Assembly: GCA_951217055.1 (NCBI GenBank)
Contig: OX578282.1
Coordinates: 42,274,329 to 42,338,328 of the forward strand
Origin: Gerris lacustris
Taxonomy: Eukaryota; Arthropoda; Insecta; Hemiptera; Gerridae
Direction: 5' to 3'
DNA length: 64,000 nt
Both the position numbers and the translations under genes were made by a program. How positions within the stretch are numbered: position 1 is the first letter of the stretch; each line of letters begins with the position of its first letter. The notes beneath the pieces were generated by a model. That model did no database searches. It saw only the letters and a program-made list of their open reading frames with translations, and was not told the DNA's origin. Positions 45,116-56,560 of the stretch are shown piece by piece.

Positions 45116-45954
45116 ATAAGCCCTTTGCCAGGCCTAAACCCTCCACGGGCTGTTGCGCCAGTGATTATTATTATTACAACGACATTGAGCGTGCATGGAT
45201 ATGCATTTTAGGCGTCCTTCAGCTTGAGATGGCGGGTCAACTCTCTACAAAGCTTCTTACAAGTAATGACCAATTTACAATTTCATAATGAGTCCAACCA
45301 TAGAAACCTGATATCCCAATCACAACATATAAAAAAATAAACGTATAATTTGTGCCTCATTTAGAACTACATAGATATATTATTATATCGAGGTAAATGA
45401 ATCGATTACCTCAACTAATGACTCTATACTAAGTTTAACTACTAGACTAGATAATAACGAAGATTGAGTTGTTAAAAAAAAAAAAATGTCACTTTAACTC
45501 AAAGACAAGTGTATAATTTTGTGGGAAGTTTAAAGAAACGGGACTGGTACAAATCTATCCGCTCCGATGTACCGGAGCACCTTGTAGATAGAGTCGGAAA
45601 TGACCTAGTTGTACAATTCCAAGGATTTTTCCTGTCTTTATTTGTCTGTCCTTCAGTTACAATTCCACTATCTATTTTTTATAGATTTATCGTAAAACCT
45701 GGGTTGGGCTCAGCAAAGTTGTAATTTTATAGAATAGAAAATAAAATAAATAACGGTATAATTATACTTTATTCACGCCCCCAAACGATTGTTTCAATAA
45801 CTATGAAAAGAAAGGATCGACGACCTTTCACATATATCTGTCAAATATTGTCACGGAATTTTCTCTTTGGGAATCGAAAAGGCAGCCTTTAAGTATAAAA
45901 TTAATTTAGAGTTTTACCATAGGCCATACTACGAGTATTGTCGCATTATTGTTA

Positions 45955-46085
45955 ACAGCACTCTTTAAAACTATCCCACCTCTGTGTGGTTCGAATTAGA
46001 TACATAGGTTTATTGAAGTTGTGTTGGGTTTCAGGCGAATACGCTAACCACTTCGCTACGCCGCGCCGGTCCCCTGAAAGTGCTG
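45955..46085 (-). repeat. tRNA-derived SINE
   Basis: The minus strand begins GGGGACCGGCGCGGCGTAGC, then GAAGTGGTTAGCG (A-box-like), TATTCGCCTGAAACC, and ends near CTAATTCGAACCACACAGAG (B-box-like). It does not fold as a complete tRNA, so it is read as a SINE and not a gene. The 62-residue open frame here is incidental. Confidence 0.6.
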
Positions 46086-46456
46086 TAATGACGAATATTT
46101 GTTTTTCAAGTTCGACCAAACTTCTTTTCATGTTTTGCACCTATCATTGAAAAAACACTAAAATTAAGTTTTATTCACGAGAGACGAAAGCTGGATAGCC
46201 GAATTATGTGCAGGAAAAATTAGATGCATACTCATAAAGATTATTTTCCACACTCAAATTTATAATTTATTATACCAAAATTAAATGGGTTTTTATATAC
46301 TCTCTGTCAGTATTGTAGAGCCAACCTATTTTTTATAAACTAACATTAATCCATCAGTAAAACTAGTACTTTAATACAAAGAAAACATTAAAACGTGGAA
46401 AAAAAATCAAAGATACCAATTTTATTAATATATGAAGTAAAATGCATTTAAGTATT

Positions 46457-46457
<1 letters not shown>

Positions 46458-46502
<45 letters not shown>
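46458..46502. repeat. A45 homopolymer
   Basis: An uninterrupted run of 45 As, much longer than others here. It could be the tail of a young retroposed copy, but the sequence before it (46260-46457) is not recognised. Assembly or sequencing length error is also likely. Confidence 0.8.
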
Positions 46503-46505
<3 letters not shown>

Positions 46506-47806
46506 GTTAATAAAAAATATAAGAAACATATATTAATCCAGTCTTTCTGTTGCCAAAAAGAAGAGTTCACTAGCAAAAGCCCGGTAGATTTGATTTTTTG
46601 ATATTTTGTAGGTGAGTAAAATAATGAAAACCCTAAGATTTCGACCTCGACGGCAAATATTTCGACTTTTTTCCGTTTCAGCCAGTTTTCACAATGAAAG
46701 AGAGGTGTAATCTAAAACATTTTTCTATAGCAGAGTAAATTTTCAACTAATTAAAAATACCATCATCTTTCTAACGCTAATACATGCCACGTTAGGCAAA
46801 CAACAAAAATCTACTGAATTTTAAAATTTAACAAACAGTGATTATTAAGGGGGCTGAAGTTTAATTTAATTACAAAATTCATGAGAATTTACGTAAAAAG
46901 TTGGTATAGCTCAAATAAATTGATATATTTTGAAAAGGTATTTACACAGTAAAACGTTTATAAAATCATTATTGGTCAATTAAAGATAAAAAAGGTAAAA
47001 TGTTGAATGAATAGTTATTTATGCACCTAGGGAGTAAAGTAAACCATTATTCCCTGAGCGAATAAGTTAGTTCTTGAGGCGAAGCTGAAGGAACCATGGT
47101 CCCTAAAAAACTTATATATCTTCTACTTAAAAGTGGATAGTCCTCCATATATTACAGTGAAAAACCAAGGCATTAGGGTGAAAAATGGCCAAAACCGATT
47201 AAAAACAATAACTTTTGATCATTTTTAAAATTGTTATAAGAATAGTCAGAAAGTAAAATATATTTGTACATAATACAAATTAGAAAAATTAAAACAAATT
47301 AATTTTTCTATATTATGATAATTTGCGCCAGTAAAGTCAGAAGCAGTTGTTTTGCATACAGCCGTTGAATATATTACTTCTAAAGATTTACTAGCTATTA
47401 TATAACACCGAGAAATAACATAAATCTTTCTTAAAGTATTAGACTCTTTAGCTTGTGCTAAACAATTTACAACAATGGAATGTAGACTAAGTGAATGTTT
47501 TGTATATGTATGTAATGAAACGTACAACTAGCGCAACCTCGTGCGCAGACTCAATACTAAAATATTTCTGTACAAGTTACACTTCTTGTTTACAATGTTC
47601 TTTGTTAACAGATTTTTATTTAAAATAAATGTTGATTGAACTAGAATTGGTGGACAAAAAGTACAACTGTTGTAACTCTGAAATTAAATTCGCCACAGGA
47701 TTCTTTTAACTCTACATCAATTTAAAACAAGACAATGATCATCTTTACTGCATTTAGTAGATAAGACCGATTGCATCCAGGGCCTGAGACTAATCTGGAG
47801 AAAAAT

Positions 47807-47861
47807 CGCGTCGGAGATTTTATACGCTAAGAATGATTAGCGAATAAAAGCTCCGACGAGC
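47807..47861. repeat. imperfect hairpin
   Basis: CGTCGGAGATTTTATACGCT faces AGCGAATAAAAGCTCCGACG around a short centre. Possible MITE core or chance hairpin; no gene context. Confidence 0.45.
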
Positions 47862-48462
47862 ATCAGAGAGCTGACACTCATGATGCGGGAGTCAAAACTT
47901 AATGTGCTAAAGGTCGACCACGAAGTGGTGGCAATTTGACTGATTTTGTGTCATCTATAGTCAGTTTTTAATAAAATAGACCACTGTGTCGTAAATATGA
48001 ATACGATGTAAGGATGGTTTGCCGGGTGTATGTAATAAAACCTAACTTGCTCTCTTCTTAAATCTAAACAAACCTTCCAAGTTCCAAATATGTCTATCAT
48101 TTATGTAAATTGTTTAATTTAATAACAGATAAACATTTTCATAAAACACACTGTCACTATTACTTAACGTAGGAAATTAGCACCAGACTGTACTAACTTC
48201 GGCAATTCTCGGAACTTCCGAATATAAACGAAGCAAAGTTTGCAGAGTTTTCCCGAGAGCTATCACTTCTTGAAAAACCAAAAGCCAAGCGTACATGATT
48301 CAAAATTTCCAAACCTTTGACAACATGTTAAACAATTGGATAAAATCTATAAGCCAGCGAAAACTTGATGAACTTAACATTTCAATTGGATTAAAATAAA
48401 GATGGTAAGAACAAAATGTTCTACCAGCGCTTTGAGTTTAAATCAAATCATTTTTATTACAA

Positions 48463-48500
48463 GTTTAGAAGCCTTGTTAGTATTAACAAGGCTTCTAAAC
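48463..48500. repeat. 38-bp near-perfect palindrome
   Basis: GTTTAGAAGCCTTGTTAGTA then TTAACAAGGCTTCTAAAC. The two 17-base arms pair without mismatch and only the central bases deviate. No gene is recognised around it. Confidence 0.8.
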
Positions 48501-50030
48501 AATAAAGTAGTTTAGATTAAAATGGAGGTTGGAACTAGACTGTTATGACTAATGTTGGATGACCGAAGGTTTAAGAGAGTGCTTTTTTTCAAGGACTTTA
48601 AAAGACTTAATAAGAACTTCGTGTTCAAATCAGGTGAATTATTTATCTTACAGAGTAAAATACTTTGATTCAAGTTTAACTACATTCCTGTCAGCATTCT
48701 TCCTTTCCCTTCAACTCCTCATATAGTAGAATAGCTCTCTTCTAGTCAGCAGACAAAACGATCTCACCACGAGTTAACCTTATATCCCGTTTCGAAGTTT
48801 TAATGGTCCACACGACAGAAAAAAAACGATTTCCCATAAAACACATTCTTTTCAAGGTACACTTTAATCTCCTTTTAAGACGTTGATTAAAGAATGCTTC
48901 TGTACTATATTGCTTTTTTGCACAAAGCTAATTCTTAGCTCGCATTTCCAAGTCACGACAGAAAAAAGTAAGTCATACTAGTTTGCACTGAAGCATTTTT
49001 GTTTAATATTGATTCCAATCCTCCTGCCTTTAAAAAAACATTAGCATCATATTCACATAGCAAGTTAAATAATGTATTAAAGCACTAACTATGCATCGGC
49101 CTAAAAAACATCAATGTTTGGAGTTTTGATGTGTCGGTGACACTGATGTCTCCTGAAGAAACATAAAAATCAAAAATATATTAAAAAAATTCAAAGAAAA
49201 GAACGAATCGGCGACCTTTTATGTATTCTTTCGATGTTTTACTTATACATTATGTTGGTTCAGTTAGATGTCATACATCAAAAAAATTGTTGTTTATGCT
49301 ATCGATGTCCCAACTCAATACAGTAAGTAATACATATACAAGATACAAGGTTTATAACTTATGATAACACAGGTAAATGTTAGGCTGCTAATATTTGGGT
49401 CATACTCGAAACAGTGCCTAGACAAGACATAGACTCAGGGTTTAATAATTTTACTAGCCATTACTCTACATGGGTGTACCGGCTTAAGATTCTGTTCTTT
49501 CAACTTAATGTTGATGCTAGATCCACCTAGATATTTTCTAGGTGAATCTAGATCTTGCCTAGACACAGAATCCTCTAAAACCTATAAATTACATACGAAT
49601 TAATAAATCGTTTATTTTGTAATAAAGTTAAAATATTTATTAAAGGAAATTTAATTGATTCTTGGATAATGAAAAGAGGTGATAAACAACGTATGGTATG
49701 CATTAATCATCAATGAATATATATTTTGATTTCATTTTATGAATGTCTTGCATAGGAATTAAAATAAGTCTTAAAATAATGTTCATTGGGCTAATATATA
49801 GTATACGCCCTTTGGCAAACCTAGGCCCTTCACGGCATTATTAGAAAACCACGGAGTTAGCGGAGTTAGTTAGTTATACAATAGAGAGAAATCTACTTTA
49901 GTTAAAGATATTGATGAAAATTAGACAGACTTTGCTGAAAATCGAAATGAAAACAATCACCTGTTTAACACTTTAATTATGTTTAATAATAAATTAAATA
50001 TTATCGGGTTTAAATGTAGTATTCACTTCG

Positions 50031-50409
50031 TATACAGGGATTTTCAAAATATGTGTCGGAAAATGAACGTGTGATTCCTTGGCAAATTCTAAGAATAAAG
50101 GTCACTAAGATGTAGGCTTTCAGAATGCCAATTTTCTAGAAATTCATAGAAATTAGAGGTAAAAAAACCTCACGCAACCTTAAAATCTCCGTCACTGGCA
50201 TATGAAAAAAAAAATGAATTAGGGCTCAAAAAGTAGTTCATATTAATGATAAGATGTTTTTAGTTTAAGTTTTGTAAATCGGTTCCTGAGATATCGCAAA
50301 AAAAACCCTGTGGTGAGTTTGCGGACTAGGAACTCAAGCGTAGCGTTAGAATTGGCCAAGAAATCACACCCTTCATTTTCCGACACATGTTTTGAATCGC
50401 CCAATATAT
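50031..50409. mobile_element. MITE/fold-back with ~60-bp inverted termini
   Basis: Left ATACAGGGATTTTCAAAATA then TGTGTCGGAAAATGAACGTG; the reverse complement of the right end is GGGCGATTCAAAACATGTGT then CGGAAAATGAAGGG. Both continue into a matching TGTGATT.CTTGGC.AATTCTAA. Non-coding. It ends about 160 bp before the hAT element at 50570. Confidence 0.7.
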
Positions 50410-50569
50410 GAGAACGTCTTGTTGGAGTTATTCCATGATGAGATTTTTTAATAATGTAAATTTTCTCTCTTTTTTAATATTTTCTTTTAAAAAAATATTT
50501 TGGAATTATTCTACAAAATAAGCAAATTTATTCAAGGACAATCATAGGAGACGACATGATCCACTATAC

Positions 50570-51262
50570 CAGTGTTTCCCAAAGTGTGGTACGCGTACCC
50601 CTGGGGGTACGGGAAGAGTTTGGTGGGGGGTACGCGCTGCACCGGGCTTTGACTGTGCAGTCAATTTTATCCTGAGAAGGATAAAATTATGATTATTCAT
50701 CATAATTTGGTTCCCTGTTAATTTTGTTCTTAAATTGGATATTTGTTCTCGTTTATGTACTAAAAAAAAAGAAATTTGTTAATGAAGTATACGCATATTC
50801 TATTATTATTATTATATTTTTTTTTATTCATCCTATTTCTTGTTAGATTTGATCCATGAAGACTATAGAGTCGTGGGACAAATCCCAGAGTGAAGTGACT
50901 CACATTATTTGACCTAACTCCTTGGTTTTAGTTGTTTTAGTTTTGGACAAATTACTTTTTAATAGTAATAATATGTAAATATTTCACAAATAGAAAGTGT
51001 TTAAAAGGATTAAACCTAAAGGGTTGAAAATGTTCCAATATAAGCGGAAGCGAATTATAACCGTTTTATAGAAAGGTACATAGTTTATATTTATATTAAT
51101 TCATTTTTTTTAAGAACAATACCCCGATTTACACATTTAGAAAAAATAGAATTAAATAATTAAAGACATCCAAAATAGAAATGGATTTTTTTTAACGAGG
51201 GGTACTAGTGTTACAACAATTATAGAAAGGGTACACAGATGTTAAGAGTTTGGGAAACACTG
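50570..51262. mobile_element. non-autonomous hAT DNA transposon (693 bp)
   Basis: The left end CAGTGTTTCCCAAAGT and right end AGTTTGGGAAACACTG form typical hAT terminal inverted repeats. They are flanked by an 8-bp duplication, CACTATAC at 50562-50569 and CACTATAT at 51263-51270 (7 of 8 identical). The subterminal GGGGGTACG motifs on both sides also recur. No transposase frame is visible inside. The 8-bp duplication is diagnostic of the hAT superfamily. Confidence 0.88.
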
Positions 51263-52238
51263 CACTATATCAACGAGAGACAACTTATACACAAATATTT
51301 ATCAAAATATCAGATGCGATATATTATCATTTTATGCTTATCATTAAAATAAACTAATAGTTTCGGGTATGCATATTTGACAATGCACTCCAGCTTCAAA
51401 GTTTATAAGAAGGAATAGTAACCATTGGCATTAAACCTCAAGTACATTGATTATACCAAGTTAAAAAGAGCTTTATTAGAAAATCTTCTCCAATCATTTC
51501 CCTAAAGGGAATCTTGAGCATCAGTCTTCTTAAAAATATCCTTAATAGGAAACTTACATCTTCGAAATGGTTAAGGATCGTAGTGGCCAATTAAAACTAA
51601 CTAACTCCTTCATGCCAATCTATTTTATACGTGTAATGGTATATAAAAAGGTTAGATTGTGTTGCATAAGAAATTTAAATTTAATACAACCAGTTTACTT
51701 CTTTTATGTTCTTTCCAATTGATCGCAGTAGGTCATTAAAGAATTATAAGACCAAACACCTTATAGAACGATGGATCATTAATGTGGATTAAGTCTCATC
51801 TTAATCGGAAACGAACTTAGCAAGATAAAATAGGAATTTGGTTTGAGTTAGAGAGCAATTTATCATGATCATTTTACATTTTTTCTTAATTATAATGTAA
51901 CTTTACTGATTTCTTTCTTATTTAATATTATATTTTTAAGGTTTTAATGCAAAGAAAAGTAACCAGTCACAGCACCCAAGCATCAAAGCTGCTGTACTTA
52001 ACACCATAAGTACACCAGCTCTTCATGGCTCACAAATATTTTAAAATTTTCCATGAAATACACCAATGTAGCTATAAAATTTAACTACTGCAATGTGCTA
52101 ATGGATTTTTAAAAATAAGATATATAAATATGACGCTGCGTAAATCGTTCATTCCCAGAGAACAGATAAATACAAGAACATCGTAAGGACATATTGATAC
52201 GATGACGAACGAATGTGTTCTGACACTCTTTAAGCATA

Positions 52239-52334
52239 GTCCACACCGGGACTCAACGCTGCACATCTTTGTTGCGGGGCTGAATCGGCGCTGTTGCGAT
52301 TCAGATGCTCAACATTGTCCCAGTGTGGACTAAG
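52239..52334. mobile_element. short palindromic MITE with 11-bp flanking duplication
   Basis: Ends AGTCCACACCGGGAC and GTCCCAGTGTGGACT are inverted. CTTTAAGCATA occurs immediately left (52228-52238) and right (52335-52345) as a direct repeat, consistent with a target-site duplication of 9 to 11 bp. The centre holds TTGCGGGGCTGAATCGGCGC. Confidence 0.7.
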
Positions 52335-54855
52335 CTTTAAGCATACCTTGCTTTAACTGATTTAATCGGAGCAACTATATAATTGATATAGTTTATAGGG
52401 AATAAAACACAAAAAGCAAATTTGATAACTATCATAAAATAATTATCTCATTAATAGTTGTTTTATGGCTATAATTTTTAAATTAATAAATAAATCTAAC
52501 TGGCAACTGTTTGTTGTAATTGGATGTCTTTTGTTTCGTAATGAATTTAAGTATATCTGTCTTTCCCTACTTCCTGTGAACCTGAGATAAATTTAATGTT
52601 ATAATATTTCTTGTAAATTATTTTGTACTCTTGTTTAAAACACATTGTAGGGTATTGGATCCTTGATATCTACCATCTGTTGTTCGCGAGATACCAAGTG
52701 CGATTTCTTTGTGGGTTGTAAGGGTGAGATTGCGAATGATTTGTAAATTTATTCCCAACGAAAGCCTGATTACCATATTCGTCCTTCGTTCGGCCTTGTG
52801 TGCCCCGGGTCTATAAGAATCCAGCCTAATGTGACACGATATTGGAAGGTAGTAAAAACTTGAGAAGTTGAGCAACCACTTTTTTGTGAAGTCTGGAACA
52901 CCGATGAAGATTTCTTTCCATGTTAATTAACGTTTTATGTTCACTGTTGGATCACAATAACAAGTATTTTTAATCCTAGGTAATTTCTATTATTGTTCAT
53001 CATCGCATACATTCATTTTAATAATGAAGTGTAAAGACGAAGTAATAGTGAAGTTAAAATTATGAAGAGGGTAAAGACGAGAGATTACCATAAGAAATTT
53101 GGGAGCAGTTTAAGATTGATTAGAAATTGAAAGAATTCGCGGTACATTTTATAGAAATTATTTCAAATATACTAGAAACCGCATGCGTCACGGGGGGAGG
53201 GGGGGGGGTTGAATGTAATTAAAGCACGCCCTTAGTACAAATATATATTTGTCCTTAAAATTTGCGTTTTTCGTGTCTTCCCCTAAAAAAAGTAACGAAA
53301 AAATCTTTTACAAAGTTATACAATTATTCTTTTTCAAAAAACATCTTGAAATGGGTGGGCCGATTATATTGGTTAACGAATTCGTCCGATTAGTAAAATT
53401 GCATACGGACCACACTTAGAGTGTAATATAAGAACATACACATAAAATTCATTATAAAAGGATAAAATTTTGCTCAATCTTAATAATTCTGATAAATTTT
53501 GCTCATCTGATCATTTGCTAAATAATAAATATTACTATAAATAAATGACTAATCTGAATTATTAATCATTTAAGGCTACCACAAATTATTAATGAGCTTA
53601 AGAATCTTATCAACTAAAATTGAGTGTTTTCAATGATCGAAAAACATAAGTAGATAAATTTAAAAGTTGTTAATTAGTAATGCAATGGTATAATGCAAGT
53701 GTGTTTCTGTAAACGTTTCACTCGATTTCTATCAACAACTCTATGCTAGCTTTTTTAAACACTTCATATGCACATTTCTTTATCTTTCACCTACTTTTCC
53801 TGAAAGAAGAATTACGATTTTTGTTCACCTTCAACCAATTTAATGAAAATTTAATAATAATTTTCAAATTACGACCTATAAGATCAATAGGTCGGCCGGT
53901 TAGTTCTTTTTGGAAGGTGAGGTTTGCAAGGAAAATGGTTTCTTAATCATTACCTTATTTTTGAGTAACCCGCCAATCAATTTTAAACTTGAAATCTCGA
54001 AATGATAGACAAAGTTATGTATCACTAAACCGAAAAACAGGAAAATAATTAAGATGAGAAAATTGGCGACAAATGAAAGGAGTAGTTTTTACATCGAAAC
54101 AATAATTTTAGTATGAAATAACAGCTTACGTACAATTTTAATTTGAACGGAGCAACTGAGCGGATAAGAAGTGGAATTCCATTTAAGACAGGTTTTTTTT
54201 CGCAGGTTAGTAATCAGTCGAGGAGTCGGTATTCATCGGTCTAAACGAAGAAGGCCGAGAACTGTTAAGACAGCAAGCAGTTCGTCAACACGACGTGCTA
54301 TTATGTTTCCCGTGTTGATTATAAAAAAAAAGAAACGAAGCGAGTTAGCAGAGGAAGGAAGGTGGGCGTGGTTCGCCCCTCTTCGCCAAGCATAAAATAT
54401 ATAATATGTACCAAGGACGGGAACATATAAAGCACACTGGCAGGTTCACAGGCGCATACCATAGCTACTACTCTAGTCTCGTACGCAACCAGTGGCCATA
54501 CAGAAAAAAAACATCCACACCACCATTCCCACAGACTGACACGATTCATCATGCTAACACGAGAGTAAAAAGTGTAGAGAAAACCAGGCTTCAAATTCAC
54601 GGTAATTTTGTGCACGCTTTGAGTACAACGCTCGGTACTTACCCTGATACCGACATCTAGTATTACCGTGTCGTGATTTCTCTGGTCTTAAGTTTGTCTG
54701 CAGAACGAATCGTAACAAAATTAGATCCAATTTAAATATGAGTAAAATATTGAACATAGCTGTGCCGAAGGTTTTTAGTATCCACTTTGTATTTTTATTA
54801 TTTATATATTTATATTTATCATTCAATGATTTTCATATGTGTACCCTTTCTTGTC

Positions 54856-54936
54856 ATATCGGGTAAATTATAACACTTAATTAGGTATTGGCAACGTTTC
54901 GACCTTTACCGGTAATTTTCAAGCCTAAAAAACAAT
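54856..54936 (-). repeat. Penelope terminal repeat, minus orientation, hammerhead-like
   Basis: The minus strand reads GGCTTGAAAATTACCGG then TAAAGGTCGAAACGTTGCC. It is inverted with respect to 56480-56560 and differs from it at only about two positions over the shared core. It lies downstream of the endonuclease end of the pseudogene. Confidence 0.7.
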
Positions 54937-55506
54937 TGTATTTCTTTTAAAATATATAGGTAAACTAAAAAATGTATTTAATATTGCTTACATAATAAAT
55001 ATATGTATTCGTTAATCTCATTAATATCATATATGTATTTACCTAGTTTGATATCAGTGTAAAAATATCAATATAAAGTTTTTACTTGTCTCTTGTGTCT
55101 AGTTTCCACACATTTTTTTTGATTCGTCAGTACATCCATCTATAATAATTTAAATTAATTAAAAAAAATTTTGACCATAAGCTGTACTATTTTTACATGG
55201 TTGCTATTAGAAAAATGAAAACTGTAATGGGTTTTATTATAATTACCATCCATTTGATGATTTCGTTATCCATTAAGGTAACTCTTAGTTTTGTTTTATA
55301 TATTTAAAAAGTTTCTAATTTAAAAAAAACATCGATGGACTACACATTAATAACACATAACAATTAAAAAATAATTTGTTGTTAAAACTAAGTTAAAATT
55401 ATTTAATTATCACAGTGCTACTAAAAAAATTGACTAGATTAGATTAAATTAATAACCTTCCCTGAAGGTAAACATTCCTTCTACCTTATCATCTCATATC
55501 CTTTCT

Positions 55507-56470
55507 TTATATATATTTTTTTAATTTTGTTTTAATTTTTAGTCTATGATTATTTGTTAGAGAAAATCTTAGTTTATATTTGGTTGGTAATACGGTATAT
55601 TTCTTTTTGTTTATATTTGATTTTAAAATTTTATCTGATTTAATGGCTATAATTAGGGCTTCAAACATTTTTCTTCTATTTGTATTGTTTTCTCTAGTCA
55701 ATATTTTGGTGTTCTCAAAGTCGAACTCATGTTTTGTAGCTGCTGCATGAACACTTAGAGCTGTGTTTGATTTTCCCTTAATCTGGTCATATTTATGTTG
55801 TTCTACTCTGATTTTTAACATTTGGCTACTTTCTCCAATATAGCTTTTTTGGAAATCTTTGCAAGGTATTTCATAAATTGTACCTATTGTATTTTTATGG
55901 GGATTTTATCTTTGAGGTTATTATATAGTTTGTTTGCTTTATTGATTGGTTTGAATCCAAATTTAACTTCTGGACAATCCATCTTCGTCATCAATTTCGG
56001 TAATTGGTCGGATAAAACTTTTATGTAAGGTAAGCTGGTGTATTTCGTATTATTACCGTTAGTTATTATTATGGGTTGTACTTGACTGTAGGAGTTAATA
56101 TTATTATTTTTAGTGTTTATATTTGTATACCATTTTTCTCTAATTTTATGTAGGGGGTAAAAGTTATCTTTTAGTTTTTTAAAAATAATTGGTTTTATAC
56201 TATTTATATGTCTTTTATCTATATACGACAGGGTTTTTTTTGGATTAGGTTATTCATATTATTAATTTTGTGGTGCATTGGTGACTCGATCTGAAATTGA
56301 TGAATCTATTGCTTTTATTTTCTTTTTCGTACCATATACTGGTAAGCTTACCTTCTTCCATTCTTTTAATCGTTATGTCTAAGTAATTGAGGGATTGGTT
56401 TTTTTCTTTTTCTATAGTGAATTGTAGTCTACTGTGATAGGAATTTAGTGCATTTTAAAAAGGTTCAATG
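55507..56470 (-). pseudogene. Penelope-like element: end of reverse transcriptase and GIY-YIG endonuclease
   Basis: The 5' piece (about 56260-56470) reads LNSYHSRLQFTIEKEKNQSL, NYLDITIKRMEEGKLTSIWY and RFINFRSSHQ, matching the end of Penelope-type reverse transcriptases. After a stretch with stops, the second piece (about 55507-55875) has CKDFQKSYIGES, LKIRVEQHKYD, NTALSVHAAATKHEFDFENT and KILTRENNTNRRKMFEALII, which is the GIY-YIG nuclease (YIG, R, H, E positions). The element is broken by stops between the domains. It lies between two inverted terminal copies at 54856 and 56480. DIRS and other retroelements lack this nuclease, so the family call is firm even though the copy is dead. Confidence 0.85.
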
Positions 56471-56479
56471 TCTGTTTCT

Positions 56480-56560
56480 TTGTTTTTTAGGCTTGAAAAT
56501 GACCGGTAAAGGTCGAAACGTTGCCAATACCTAATTAAGTGTTATTATTTACCCGATATG
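56480..56560 (+). repeat. Penelope terminal repeat, plus orientation, hammerhead-like
   Basis: The plus strand reads GGCTTGAAAATGACCGG then TAAAGGTCGAAACGTTGCC. GACC-GGTAAA-GGTC forms a perfect 4-bp stem directly before GAAAC, as stem II does in hammerheads; the preceding UUGAAAA deviates from CUGANGA. Confidence 0.7.

Larger units (their letters stand above)
54856..56560 (-). mobile_element. Penelope-like retroelement with inverted terminal copies
   Basis: Flanking the RT/EN pseudogene are two nearly identical sequences of about 80 bp in inverted orientation (54856-54936 and 56480-56560), containing GACCGGTAAAGGTCGAAACG then TTGCCAATACC. Penelope-like elements are known for terminal repeats (pLTRs) of variable orientation that carry hammerhead ribozyme motifs. 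Here the GACC/GGTC stem followed by GAAAC fits stem II plus the 3' core, while the CUGANGA half is degenerate. The outer limits may extend beyond the arms. Confidence 0.7.

Noticed and set aside
45509..45724. Plus-strand frame with KKRDWYKSIRSDVPEHLVDR
   Set aside because: It looks somewhat protein-like, but I recognise no family and there is no donor or acceptor that would make it an exon.
45955..46085. tRNA gene
   Set aside because: A-box-like and B-box-like parts exist, but spacing and pairing do not give a cloverleaf; sequence relatives elsewhere in the window show it is a SINE.
47246..47527. 93-residue minus-strand frame
   Set aside because: No recognised motif, no splice context, and long frames are expected by chance in 64 kb.
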